DNA of 64,000 bases, taken from assembly GCA_947085345.1 (NCBI GenBank), contig CAMTWC010000037.1:15086-79085 (forward strand), read 5' to 3'. Of this stretch, positions 35,418-43,894 are shown piece by piece. The notes under the pieces were generated by a model. It was not told the origin of the DNA. It saw only the letters and a program-made list of their open reading frames with translations, and searched no databases. This DNA is from Thiobacillus sp947085345. GTDB lineage: Bacteria > Pseudomonadota > Gammaproteobacteria > Burkholderiales > Thiobacillaceae. Position 1 is the first letter of the stretch. Each line of letters starts with the position of its first letter. Made by a program: the position numbers and the translations under genes.

Positions 35418-36685
35418 GGGTTGCCCCCCGGCGTGCTGCGCTGCAGTCGGAATGCGCGGGTGCCCAGCAGACCCTCCTCCTCGACATACTGGGTCATCCC
35501 GGACCAGGTGTTGAGCGAACCGTAGAGATTGCCTTGTGCGTCGCGCCCCAGCAGGTGACTCACCATGAGAATGGTGAGATCACCATCCGGCTTGAGTTTC
35601 CCTTTTGCGCCCGGCTTCACCACGGCGGGTCCGCGGCTCTTGTTGGGATGCACCGACGCTTGGTACCACTGCCCGTTCTGCATCAGCGTCGCAGTGGTGC
35701 CGGTCCCGTCGGCGGGGATGCGCCGGATGTCGTATTCGTCGCCGCCGCACACGTAAACGGCGGAACCGTCCGGTTGCGCGGCGATACTCGTCGGGGTGTT
35801 GAAAAACGCCTCCAGCGGCGGGCCATCCCCGGCGAGTTGATGCGCCTTGTCCCGGGTCACCCGCCCCGCGACATGCTGCACCTGCCCCGCCGGCGTGATG
35901 CGGATGACAGCATGGGGGGTGCGCGAAACGAAATACACGTTGCCCGCACGGTCGGCATCTCCCATCATCACGTTGAGGTTGCCGGGCCGGGCATTGCTGT
36001 AGAAGGCGGATGCCGGCCACCTTGCCAGGTAGCGGATCTCGCGACCGTCTGCCGTCATGCGGTAGGCACCGAAATTGTCGGCGATGGTGACTTCGCCTTG
36101 CGGTGTCACCGCGACGGCGAGGGTGCCGCTGAAGACGACCGCATTCGGCGGCGCCGATTCTCCCGGACCGAGCCGCCGGCTGCCGCCGCCCGCCCAGCTG
36201 TCGACCTGCCACTGCCCCTGCGCCCGGTGGATGCGCCGGATGCGGCGATTGCCCCCGTCCGTGACGTACACCGAGCCGTCGGGGCCGCAGGCCAGATTGT
36301 GGGCACCATAGTACGAATTCAGGCCCAGGCGGAATTCCGCCTGGTGGGCGGCACCGTCGCGAAAGCCGTATTCGCCGCTGCCGGCGAGATGGCTGCGCAT
36401 GCCGTCCGGGGTGACGACGTCGATGAACTGGCCTTGGGCGAGAAACAGGTTGCCGCCCGCGTCGCCGCACAGCGCGTAGGGAATGCCGCCGGCCTGCGCC
36501 ACCGGCCCGCCGTCAGGGCCGCCGCCGAGGGCGCCGGTGAAATCGGTCACGCGCCAGCGCTCCGCCTGCCGGTCACCGGCAAACGCGGCGGCCGACGCTG
36601 CAATCAGGGCCAGAGCCAGGCGGATCGGCAATGGACAAGTCAGGCGGGCTGACGGGAAAACGGGCAAAGGGTAACGGCGAGACAT
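35414..36685 (-). CDS. Secreted NHL-type beta-propeller protein
   Basis: A protein of about 423 residues with a signal sequence near residues 20-37 and several NHL-like repeats: CGDAGGNLFLAQG, CGPDGSVYVTDGGNRRIRRI, DADRAGNVYFVSR and DGSAVYVCGGDEYDIRRI. NHL propellers often bind other proteins or glycans. The ATG at 36685 is chosen over an upstream start at 36769. Its stop is coupled to the next propeller gene by GTGA. It is 34 bases downstream of the kelch-like gene. Confidence 0.75.
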   Translation of the reverse strand: MSRRYPLPVFPSARLTCPLPIRLALALIAASAAAFAGDRQAERWRVTDFTGALGGGPDGGPVAQAGGIPYALCGDAGGNLFLAQGQFIDVVTPDGMRSHLAGSGEYGFRDGAAHQAEFRLGLNSYYGAHNLACGPDGSVYVTDGGNRRIRRIHRAQGQWQVDSWAGGGSRRLGPGESAPPNAVVFSGTLAVAVTPQGEVTIADNFGAYRMTADGREIRYLARWPASAFYSNARPGNLNVMMGDADRAGNVYFVSRTPHAVIRITPAGQVQHVAGRVTRDKAHQLAGDGPPLEAFFNTPTSIAAQPDGSAVYVCGGDEYDIRRIPADGTGTTATLMQNGQWYQASVHPNKSRGPAVVKPGAKGKLKPDGDLTILMVSHLLGRDAQGNLYGSLNTWSGMTQYVEEEGLLGTRAFRLQRSTPGGNP

Positions 36686-36719
36686 GCTGGCAGCATAGGC
36701 CAAACGCGCCGCGCCCGGG

Positions 36720-37910
36720 CTACAGCGGCCAGTCCAGCCTGAGCGCCCATACGGCAGCCGGCTTGGCATGATTCCCCGTGACCAGCAGAAAGACCCGGTG
36801 GAAACGGTCGTAGACCATCATGTAGTTCATCCCCAGCGGCGGCAGATCGGCATCGGGCAGGCGGACGCAGCGGTTGCTGCCGAGGTCGTATACGAAGCTG
36901 CTGCTCGACCGGGCGCGTCCCGTCCGCTTGCGGCGCCCCTTCCCGTCCTCGACGAAACGGACATTGTCAGCCACCAGCAGGAAGACACCCTGCGTGGTGT
37001 CGTAGGCAGCGGGGAAATGCTGGCCGGGCGGGCAGGATGCGCCTTCCTGAGGCGGAATCTTTTCCCACGTCCCCGGGTCGCCGGCGCGCGCACCCGGCGT
37101 ATAGGTCCATACCGCATCGCTGTCGTGATAGTCGCCGAAGACCACGAATTTCTTGTGCCGGGCGTCGTAATCCATGGTGTAGTGAATTTCGTGATGGCCT
37201 TCCCGGCTGGCCCTTTTCCACTCGTCGCGCTCGGGACCGATCTCCCACATGCCCCACTTGTAGGCGGCGATGACGTCGCGGTCGGGATCGTAGGCGGACG
37301 CGGCGGCGAAAAACTTCGGATAGGGCTTGCCCTTGTTTTCGAAGATGCGCCACCGGCGGGTTTTCAGGTCGTAGATCCAGGTGGGGTGGATCGTCGCTGC
37401 GGGCAGGCTTTTTCGGATCGGATTGTGCTCCGGCAGCGCGCTGACGATGATGGCATCGAGCTTGGGATCGTAGACGATGTTGTCGTAGGTGTGCATGGCC
37501 CAAGGCAACAGGCGATCGGTGCCGGCGATGGCACGGCCGCCCGCATCGGCCCGGTAGCTTGCCTTCGGTGCGCGTGGGTAGTGGGCCGTCCAGCGCCCGG
37601 TCCCAGGGTCGAATTCGTGGATTGAGTTGTCCCAGTCGAGGCCGTGGGTGTTGGAGCCGAATATCAGGAGGGTGCCGCGCTTCGAATCGTAGGCGATCCC
37701 GGCGTGGGTCTGGCGACGCCAGTTGGCCTGGTCAGGCTGGGCAAGCCAACTCCAGGTGTTGGGTTTGAGCGCGAGCAGGCGCGAATTCAGCACGCGACCC
37801 GCGGACGCCCCCGCTTCGGCCTCGGCAGCGCCACGCTGCGAAAATAGCAGACCGGCGGCAAGCCCCAGCAGGGAAACCACGAGAAAAGCGCTGCGCCGAA
37901 CCCGATGCAT
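36720..37910 (-). CDS. Secreted kelch-like beta-propeller protein
   Basis: A 396-residue protein with an N-terminal signal or anchor (about residues 5-27) and kelch-type repeats: GIAYDSKRGTLLIFGSNTH, NIVYDPKLDAIIVSA, YTMDYDARHKKFVVFGDYH, AAYDTTQGVFLLVAD and MVYDRFHRVFLLVTG. The regular spacing indicates a beta-propeller. No enzymatic motif is evident. The ATG at 37910 is preferred to a TTG at 37952. It is the first of four secreted-protein genes in a row, downstream of the polymerase gene. Confidence 0.75.
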   Translation of the reverse strand: MHRVRRSAFLVVSLLGLAAGLLFSQRGAAEAEAGASAGRVLNSRLLALKPNTWSWLAQPDQANWRRQTHAGIAYDSKRGTLLIFGSNTHGLDWDNSIHEFDPGTGRWTAHYPRAPKASYRADAGGRAIAGTDRLLPWAMHTYDNIVYDPKLDAIIVSALPEHNPIRKSLPAATIHPTWIYDLKTRRWRIFENKGKPYPKFFAAASAYDPDRDVIAAYKWGMWEIGPERDEWKRASREGHHEIHYTMDYDARHKKFVVFGDYHDSDAVWTYTPGARAGDPGTWEKIPPQEGASCPPGQHFPAAYDTTQGVFLLVADNVRFVEDGKGRRKRTGRARSSSSFVYDLGSNRCVRLPDADLPPLGMNYMMVYDRFHRVFLLVTGNHAKPAAVWALRLDWPL

Positions 37911-38021
37911 AGTTGGATTCCGGATCGGTGACCATGATCGCAACGCAAGCAATATTCATCCCCCGAAAGCTGGAGCTGACGGATTCGGTGCATATACGTG
38001 CCGCCAGCGACCGATGAAGGC

Positions 38022-39326
38022 TTATTGATCCCAGCGCGCGGAAGGATGCGGCAGAGCCTTGCCTGGTACGTGCACCGTAGCTTGCAGCGGCTTTTTGTCC
38101 AGCACACCGGAAACTTTGGCAGCCAGCACCAGGACAATCATCAAGTGGTAGGTCAGGTCGAAATACGCCAGTCCGAGAAACGCGCCGCCCGCCCCATAGC
38201 CCACCAGGCTGACCTGGATCATCGCAGCAAGATCCGCTGCCCATTTACGGTCAGGGTCTTTTTTGCACACACGTATGATTTGATTCGCACGCATCCAGGT
38301 GAACAACGCAAGCAGTACGAAAATCACGAAACCGATAAAGCCGTGTTCGCCCATCACCTCAAAGTAGATGCTGTGCACATCATGCACCCGGAAAGGATCG
38401 GGGGCGTACTGGCGGAATGTGGGTGGCCTGAACATATCGAATCCGCCTCCGGTCACCCTGTCCTTCGCAACATTGAATGCGGTGTGCCAGGCGTTGATGC
38501 GTCCTAATGCAGAGTCATCTTCCTGGTAGGTCTTGATGGTGCTCATTCGGTCATACCATTCTTGCGGCATGACCGCAGCCATGATCGTGACCGCAATCAC
38601 CATGTAGATGCCGGTAACGAACTTATGGCGGCTTTTAAACCACAGAAACAACCCCATCGCAGCCATAGCCAACATCCCCCCTCGTGACTGGCTGCCGATG
38701 GCGGCGACCCCGGATAAAATCATGGCTGAAGCCAGTCCAATACGAACCCATTGCTGAGTGGCTTGCAAATGCAGATACCGGATAAGGGGGATGAGCATCG
38801 CCAACACCAGCGCCATTTCATTATTTCCGCCAAAAAAAGTTCCGGCAGGACCTTGAACGCGATACGTACCTCCGTGGACGATAGTGAATATTCCCCCCTT
38901 TACCCCGTAATAGCCCAGAGACAACGCAATGATCCAAATCATCCAGTGCAGATGCTGGCGCTCCTTGATGATCATGGCCGTGAGAAAAACCATAAGCTGG
39001 ACTTTCCAGACCTTGTCCCACTGGATCCAGGCCAGATCGGGGTAGAAGGCAAAGAATGTTGTTGTGAGCATCCAGCCGATGAATATCAGCAGTAATACGG
39101 TCTCGCGCGTCCACACCATTTCCTTTTTCTCGCGTGAGAACACAAAGGCCACGATAGTGACGATGGCAGTAATAAAGGCGAACGGGAAATCGTAGGCGAA
39201 CCCCCAAGTCTGTCGATGCGGGTTCATGTAGCCCAGCCAGCACCACAGCATGATGCCGATCCACGGCCGCTTGAAAATAAAAGGCAGCGCACCGAAAACA
39301 ATGGCGGTGACCAGCAGGTCTCTCAT
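38022..39326 (-). CDS. Wzy-type O-antigen polymerase/ligase, exosortase A system-associated
   Basis: A polytopic membrane protein of 434 residues with about ten hydrophobic segments. It resembles the putative O-glycosylation ligase of exosortase A loci (Wzy_C/O-antigen ligase family). The GGGFDMFRPP and HDVHSIYFEVMGEHGFIGF stretches in the large C-terminal loop match the family's conserved His/Glu region. It would polymerise repeat units or ligate the glycan in the periplasm. It overlaps the previous gene as ATGA (39323-39326). Confidence 0.85.
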   Translation of the reverse strand: MRDLLVTAIVFGALPFIFKRPWIGIMLWCWLGYMNPHRQTWGFAYDFPFAFITAIVTIVAFVFSREKKEMVWTRETVLLLIFIGWMLTTTFFAFYPDLAWIQWDKVWKVQLMVFLTAMIIKERQHLHWMIWIIALSLGYYGVKGGIFTIVHGGTYRVQGPAGTFFGGNNEMALVLAMLIPLIRYLHLQATQQWVRIGLASAMILSGVAAIGSQSRGGMLAMAAMGLFLWFKSRHKFVTGIYMVIAVTIMAAVMPQEWYDRMSTIKTYQEDDSALGRINAWHTAFNVAKDRVTGGGFDMFRPPTFRQYAPDPFRVHDVHSIYFEVMGEHGFIGFVIFVLLALFTWMRANQIIRVCKKDPDRKWAADLAAMIQVSLVGYGAGGAFLGLAYFDLTYHLMIVLVLAAKVSGVLDKKPLQATVHVPGKALPHPSARWDQ

Positions 39327-40441
39327 GGGTTCTTCTCCTGCGCTTCAGGCGGAATGGCAATGCCCACCATATCCATCATCAGGACATCTGCAAAATATTT
39401 GGCGGCCAGGGTCTCCAGGTTGAACGCGGCATGACCTGCCCAGATCGGCACGGCGCCGGGCAAGGCGTCGCGCAGCGCGAGGTCGTCCCCAGCCGTGCGC
39501 TGGTTGCGCTTGATCCAGGTCAGCGCGCGCCATGCCACATCGCGCCAGCCAGCTTCCTGCGTCAACTGCGCGAGACGCAGCCAGCACGCCGCCAGTTGCG
39601 TCAGCCCGGCAACGCCGACATAAGTCGCAGCAGGCATCCAGCCATCGTCGAACGCCCCCGCCAACCTGCCGTCTTCGCGCAGCTGGCCGCGCAATCCATG
39701 CCCCGCCTTCAAGGCCGCCTGCCAGGCGCGCGGGTCGTCGAGCAGCCGGGCCGTTTCGATCAGGCTGCGGAAAATGCCTGCCAGTGCCGCACTCGACGCC
39801 GGCCCGGCCGAATCGGGAAACCAGCCGCATGGCGTTTGCTGCGCGAGCACTGTTTCCAGATGACGGCGCGCCGCATCGAGCAAATCCGATTCCCCTGCAA
39901 GGACGCCAACCGACGCCAGCGCATGGGCGGCCTGCGCGTGCCGGACTGCGGTGGCCATGGATACCTCGGCAAGCGCGTGGCCGCTGCGCACTGCACGCGC
40001 CAGGCTCTCGGCATGGCCAAGCTGCACATGGCCGGCAATCAGGCCATGAATGCGCCCCGCGCTGCCTGCATCGGCTTGCGCCAGCAGGGCGTCGAGCATG
40101 GCATGGGCACGATCCGCCAGCACTGGCCATGCCAGGTATTCGGCAGCGGGCAACAGGGTCTCGATCAGCCGGCCGGTGGTGTCGGCGCTCGCGGGCAGCC
40201 AGCCCGACCCGAAGCTGAAGCCGGCGGCCACGCAGCCGCTGTCGGCCGAACTACGGTACGCATCCTGGGCACGGCACACCCACTCCATGGTGGCGCGCAA
40301 ATGGGTGCGGTGATCCTGTTCGGGCTGACGTGCCATGCCGACCATATCCTGCATCACCCAATGCAGATGGCGCGGGCGCCAGGGTATGTGGCGGGTCGTC
40401 ATATCAAACAAAGCGGGGGGTTTCATGGTGAGGGTATTCAT
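39323..40441 (-). CDS. Predicted alpha/alpha-toroid protein
   Basis: A 372-residue soluble protein, helix-rich, with repeated aromatic and glycine turns (GFSFGSGWLPAS, CGWFPDSAGP, GAFDDGWMPAATYVGV, WAGHAAFNLETLA). The pattern recalls an (alpha/alpha)6 toroid, the fold of many glycan epimerases, hydrolases and lyases. No signal peptide is seen. It is coupled to both neighbours by ATGA overlaps, between the CapK-like gene and the Wzy-like gene. I do not recognise a named family; a carbohydrate-modifying role is inferred from fold impression and position. Confidence 0.6.
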   Translation of the reverse strand: MNTLTMKPPALFDMTTRHIPWRPRHLHWVMQDMVGMARQPEQDHRTHLRATMEWVCRAQDAYRSSADSGCVAAGFSFGSGWLPASADTTGRLIETLLPAAEYLAWPVLADRAHAMLDALLAQADAGSAGRIHGLIAGHVQLGHAESLARAVRSGHALAEVSMATAVRHAQAAHALASVGVLAGESDLLDAARRHLETVLAQQTPCGWFPDSAGPASSAALAGIFRSLIETARLLDDPRAWQAALKAGHGLRGQLREDGRLAGAFDDGWMPAATYVGVAGLTQLAACWLRLAQLTQEAGWRDVAWRALTWIKRNQRTAGDDLALRDALPGAVPIWAGHAAFNLETLAAKYFADVLMMDMVGIAIPPEAQEKNP

Positions 40442-41814
40442 AGGACAGCCTGTCCCAGCCCAGCCTGCAGGGGAACATGGCTGACGACGTAACGATGCTT
40501 GCCCGAGGCTTCGGGGGTAATGGCGTCCTGCAGTTTCAGGTCGATGTTCAGCGTGGGGCCCAGGCGCGCGCGCAGCCCCTTGATGACCGCCTCGCGAGCC
40601 CCATCGTTCCAGCGCGCGTCCGGCACCACCTGCACTTCCATCCGGTCGAACGTGTGCTGGATCAGCTTGAATTGCCCCACGCCAGGAATCGCGCGCAGGA
40701 CATAAATCACCGCCAGCGCATGCATGATGCGGCCGTCGGCGGCGACGATGAAATCGGTCTGCCGGCCCACCACGGCGTCCAGCACATCGAGGCCGCGCCC
40801 GCCGGGATCGGTTTTCCCTGAACGCCGGACCACGTCGCCGGTTCGATAGCGGATGAAGGGCTGCGCTTCGGATACCAGGCTGGTGATCACCGCTTCGCCT
40901 TCTTCCACCGGGTTGCCGGCATCGTCGAGCACTTCGATGAGATGCGTTTCGCTCATTTGCAGCAGGCTGCCATCCGGCGATTGCAGTGCCATCAGGCCGG
41001 CATCACGGGCGCCGTATTCGACCGAGACCGGCACGCCGAACATCCGCTCGAGAAGGTCGCGCTGGTGCGGAAACAGCGGCTCGCCGGTGGTGCTCACCAC
41101 ACGCAATGCGGGCAGCCTGGGCCGGATGCCGCGCGATTCGGCGTGCGCCGCCAGCAGCGCCAGGCTGCTGGCATAACCGTAGACCGCCTTCGGGTTCCAG
41201 GCCTGGATTGCCGCCAGGTAATCGTCCATACGTGCGGGCGACATCTCGAAGGCATTCAACAGCAACTGGTTCACCAGCCGGTCACGCAAGGTCTTGATGC
41301 GGTCGGTCTTGTTAAGTTCCAGCGGCGCTCCCCATAGATACACCTCGCGTTCGCCCGGATGCACTCCCCACCAGCGGCGCGCGCGCAGGCGCCCGGCGGC
41401 GTCGGCTGCCTGACGCGCACGGCCGAAATAGAAGATCAGCGGCTCGCCGCTGGAGCCGCCGGTGGTGTATTTGAACACCCCGCCCGGCGCGCCGCGCCAG
41501 ACCAGCTGCTCGACGTTGTCGCGGGCATCGCGCTTGTTCATGGTCGGCAGGCGCGGCAGATCGGCCAGCGTCACCGCTCCATCCCTGACCGTTTCCGCCA
41601 GTCCGGCCACGCGCAGTCGGTCGGCGTGCCAGGGGCTGTGGGCGAGCGCCGTTCGCAGCAGCGCGTTGAGGCGTCGGGTCTGGTATTCCGCCATCTTTTC
41701 GCTCGACAGCCATTGCGTGCGCTCGAGTTCGTCCAGCATCGCGAAGGTGGGGCGACGCATCGTGGCTTCCTGCGCGCGAAAAATGCTGCGGGCGAGCCAG
41801 GCCTGAACGCTCAT
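40438..41814 (-). CDS. CapK/phenylacetate-CoA ligase-like adenylate-forming enzyme
   Basis: A 458-residue member of the adenylate-forming superfamily, close to CapK-type proteins of capsule clusters. The phosphate-binding loop is YTTGGSSGEP (about residues 117-126), and SVEYGARDAG, then the RYRTGDVV stretch, are the adenylate-binding motifs. The usual invariant C-terminal lysine is not obvious. Such proteins may activate an acyl or amino-acid group for attachment to a sugar, but no CapK is well characterised biochemically. The start is the ATG at 41814, overlapping the sulfotransferase stop; the frame to 41865 is spurious. Confidence 0.78.
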   Translation of the reverse strand: MSVQAWLARSIFRAQEATMRRPTFAMLDELERTQWLSSEKMAEYQTRRLNALLRTALAHSPWHADRLRVAGLAETVRDGAVTLADLPRLPTMNKRDARDNVEQLVWRGAPGGVFKYTTGGSSGEPLIFYFGRARQAADAAGRLRARRWWGVHPGEREVYLWGAPLELNKTDRIKTLRDRLVNQLLLNAFEMSPARMDDYLAAIQAWNPKAVYGYASSLALLAAHAESRGIRPRLPALRVVSTTGEPLFPHQRDLLERMFGVPVSVEYGARDAGLMALQSPDGSLLQMSETHLIEVLDDAGNPVEEGEAVITSLVSEAQPFIRYRTGDVVRRSGKTDPGGRGLDVLDAVVGRQTDFIVAADGRIMHALAVIYVLRAIPGVGQFKLIQHTFDRMEVQVVPDARWNDGAREAVIKGLRARLGPTLNIDLKLQDAITPEASGKHRYVVSHVPLQAGLGQAVL

Positions 41815-42656
41815 GCTCGCCCCTGGCGGAACTGCGCCCGAAAACGGGCCAGCAGTTCGTCGCATAAAGCCGCCACGGCAGGCGCGATGTCCGGCGGGCT
41901 GCGATGCTTGACCGAGCGCGCATGAATGCGCCCGGCAACCCGCTGATTGAAACCCTGCAACCCAAGGAAGTCGTATACCGCCACCACTTCACGCCGCGGG
42001 TGCTGCACCAGGTCCTCGTAAAACACCATGCGCACACGTGGATCGACAGCCAGCTGCTGCTCGAAAAACAGTACGTTGCGATAAAACCACATAATGGCTG
42101 CGCCCTCAGCCTCGCTGGCGTCCGGGTGGTACAGGGCGGCCAGCAATTCGCGTGTGGCAGCCGACATCCCACGGCCGCGCCAGTCATTTGCATCACCATG
42201 CGCCAACCTGCTCCATTGCGGCACAAAATTGCCAAAAGACTTGATCGCCGAACTGACGCTGTCACGCCAATCGCGCACGACCCACACGGCTTTTGCAGGG
42301 GCGAACGTATCCATCAACAACTTGATGCGGTCGAGTTCGCACAGCGCCTTGATCACAAACACCGGTGCCGGGCATTGCTGCGCAAGCTGCTGAATTACGG
42401 CAATGTCACGCATTTCAAAACGCTCGAACGCGCGCGGGTCGGTTTCGTGGAACACCTGGGTCGCAGCACTGGCCTCCAGCACATCCATCAGGAGATTGGT
42501 GCCGGAGCGCTGCATGCCTGCAACGAACACATACTGGCTTACAGGGCGCGGCCGCAAGCGCTGACGTAAGGATTTTCCATGACGCCAAATGGCATGGCGA
42601 ATGCGTGCCGGCAGACTGCGCGCATCGTGTCCGGTAGCAGGCTTCGCGTGGCTCAT
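41811..42656 (-). CDS. Sulfotransferase family protein (fourth of four)
   Basis: A 281-residue protein with PAPS loop VAGMQRSGTNLLMDVL (about residues 45-60) and a 3'-phosphate-binding stretch VWVVRDWRDSVSSAIKSFG (about residues 123-141), with the R...S pair clear. It is coupled by ATGA overlaps to the GT4 gene upstream (42653-42656) and the CapK-like gene downstream, so it is an integral part of the block C operon. It probably sulfates the polysaccharide, or a lipid-linked intermediate, in the cytoplasm. Confidence 0.82.
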   Translation of the reverse strand: MSHAKPATGHDARSLPARIRHAIWRHGKSLRQRLRPRPVSQYVFVAGMQRSGTNLLMDVLEASAATQVFHETDPRAFERFEMRDIAVIQQLAQQCPAPVFVIKALCELDRIKLLMDTFAPAKAVWVVRDWRDSVSSAIKSFGNFVPQWSRLAHGDANDWRGRGMSAATRELLAALYHPDASEAEGAAIMWFYRNVLFFEQQLAVDPRVRMVFYEDLVQHPRREVVAVYDFLGLQGFNQRVAGRIHARSVKHRSPPDIAPAVAALCDELLARFRAQFRQGRA

Positions 42657-43894
42657 CGATCGGCTGCTGCCGGAGCAGACTGTTCCGGATTGCTGGAGTT
42701 AGCGAGCAAGGGGGCAAACGCCTGCAGCAACTGCGTCACGCGTTTTTCCCACTGGTTGGCCTGAGCGTATTCAAGAATCGCGGTGCGGTCCCATTCCTTG
42801 CCAAGCGCTTCGTCCAGCGCCTGCTGCAGGGCGGCGCCGTCGCCGAACGGCACGATGCTGCCGAGTTCGTCGCGGCAGACCACTTCGGCGTTGCCGCCGA
42901 CATCGGTGGCAACGACCGGCAGGCCGCACGCCATGGCTTCGAGAAAGACATTGGCCCAGCCTTCGTTGCGGGTGGCGAGCACGAAGACATCGGATGCCGA
43001 CAGCGGCCATTTGAGTTCGTCCGGTGGCAGCGCGCCGAGAAAATGCACGCGATCGGCCAGTCCCAGCCGCGCCACCTGCGCGGTGAGTTCGGCGCGATTG
43101 TCGCCCTCGGGACTGCCGCCGCCGACGATGAGGTAATGCAGATCGGGATGGTGCCCGATCAGCGCCGGCAGGCAATCGATGACGCGGTGCATGCCCTTGC
43201 GCACGACCAGCGCGCCCACCGAGACCAGCACCTTGGCATCCTGCGGCAGGCCGTATTGCTTGCGCGCGATGGCGCGGTCGACCGGGTGAAAACGGGCGAT
43301 GTCGACCCCGTTGCCGACGACCTCGGTTTTCCCGGCGGCGGCGCCGAGTTCGAGCGCCAGCCGGCGCAGCGAATCTGACACAGTGAACACACGGGCAGCA
43401 CTTTTCAGCGCGCTGCCAAGGCGCGGACGCAGCGCAGGGTTTTTGCTGTGCGGCACTTCGGTGCCGCGCAGGGTGATGGTCACGGGCAGGTCGAGCCAGC
43501 GGCCCAGCCGGGTGGCGGCGTCGCCGTCGGGATAGGCGAAATGGGCGTCGATCAGGCGCGTGCCCTCCCCCTTCAAGCGGCGCAGCAGAAAGAAGCTGGA
43601 CAGCGCCATCGACCAGCCGTCGAAGCGGCGAAAAAGACCGGGCACAGCAAGGTAGCGCGGATGGTAGACGCGAATGCCGTGCTGGATTTCCAGCGACGGC
43701 GCCTGCGGACGGTAACCGGGGCGCAGGCGGCGGATCAGGGACTGTCCGGGAAACCAGGGCTGCGGCGAGACGACCGCAAGCGGCCGATGGCGGGCGACGC
43801 GGAACATGCGCTCGCGGATGAAGAGGCCCGCGCCGGGGCGTGCCGCACTGGGAAACAGCGCGCTGAACACGACCAGGTCGATGCGCTCAGCCAA
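42653..43894 (-). CDS. Glycosyltransferase family 4
   Basis: A GT4 enzyme of 413 residues, with N-terminal ALFPSAARPGAGLFI and TLRGTEVPH, then LVSVGALVVRKGMHRV. The donor-site stretch ATRNEGWANVFLEAMACGLP has the E-x7-E motif, followed by ATDVGGNAEVV. It overlaps the previous gene's end by 8 bases (43887-43894) and the sulfotransferase start by 4, within the translationally coupled run. Confidence 0.88.
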   Translation of the reverse strand: MAERIDLVVFSALFPSAARPGAGLFIRERMFRVARHRPLAVVSPQPWFPGQSLIRRLRPGYRPQAPSLEIQHGIRVYHPRYLAVPGLFRRFDGWSMALSSFFLLRRLKGEGTRLIDAHFAYPDGDAATRLGRWLDLPVTITLRGTEVPHSKNPALRPRLGSALKSAARVFTVSDSLRRLALELGAAAGKTEVVGNGVDIARFHPVDRAIARKQYGLPQDAKVLVSVGALVVRKGMHRVIDCLPALIGHHPDLHYLIVGGGSPEGDNRAELTAQVARLGLADRVHFLGALPPDELKWPLSASDVFVLATRNEGWANVFLEAMACGLPVVATDVGGNAEVVCRDELGSIVPFGDGAALQQALDEALGKEWDRTAILEYAQANQWEKRVTQLLQAFAPLLANSSNPEQSAPAAADR

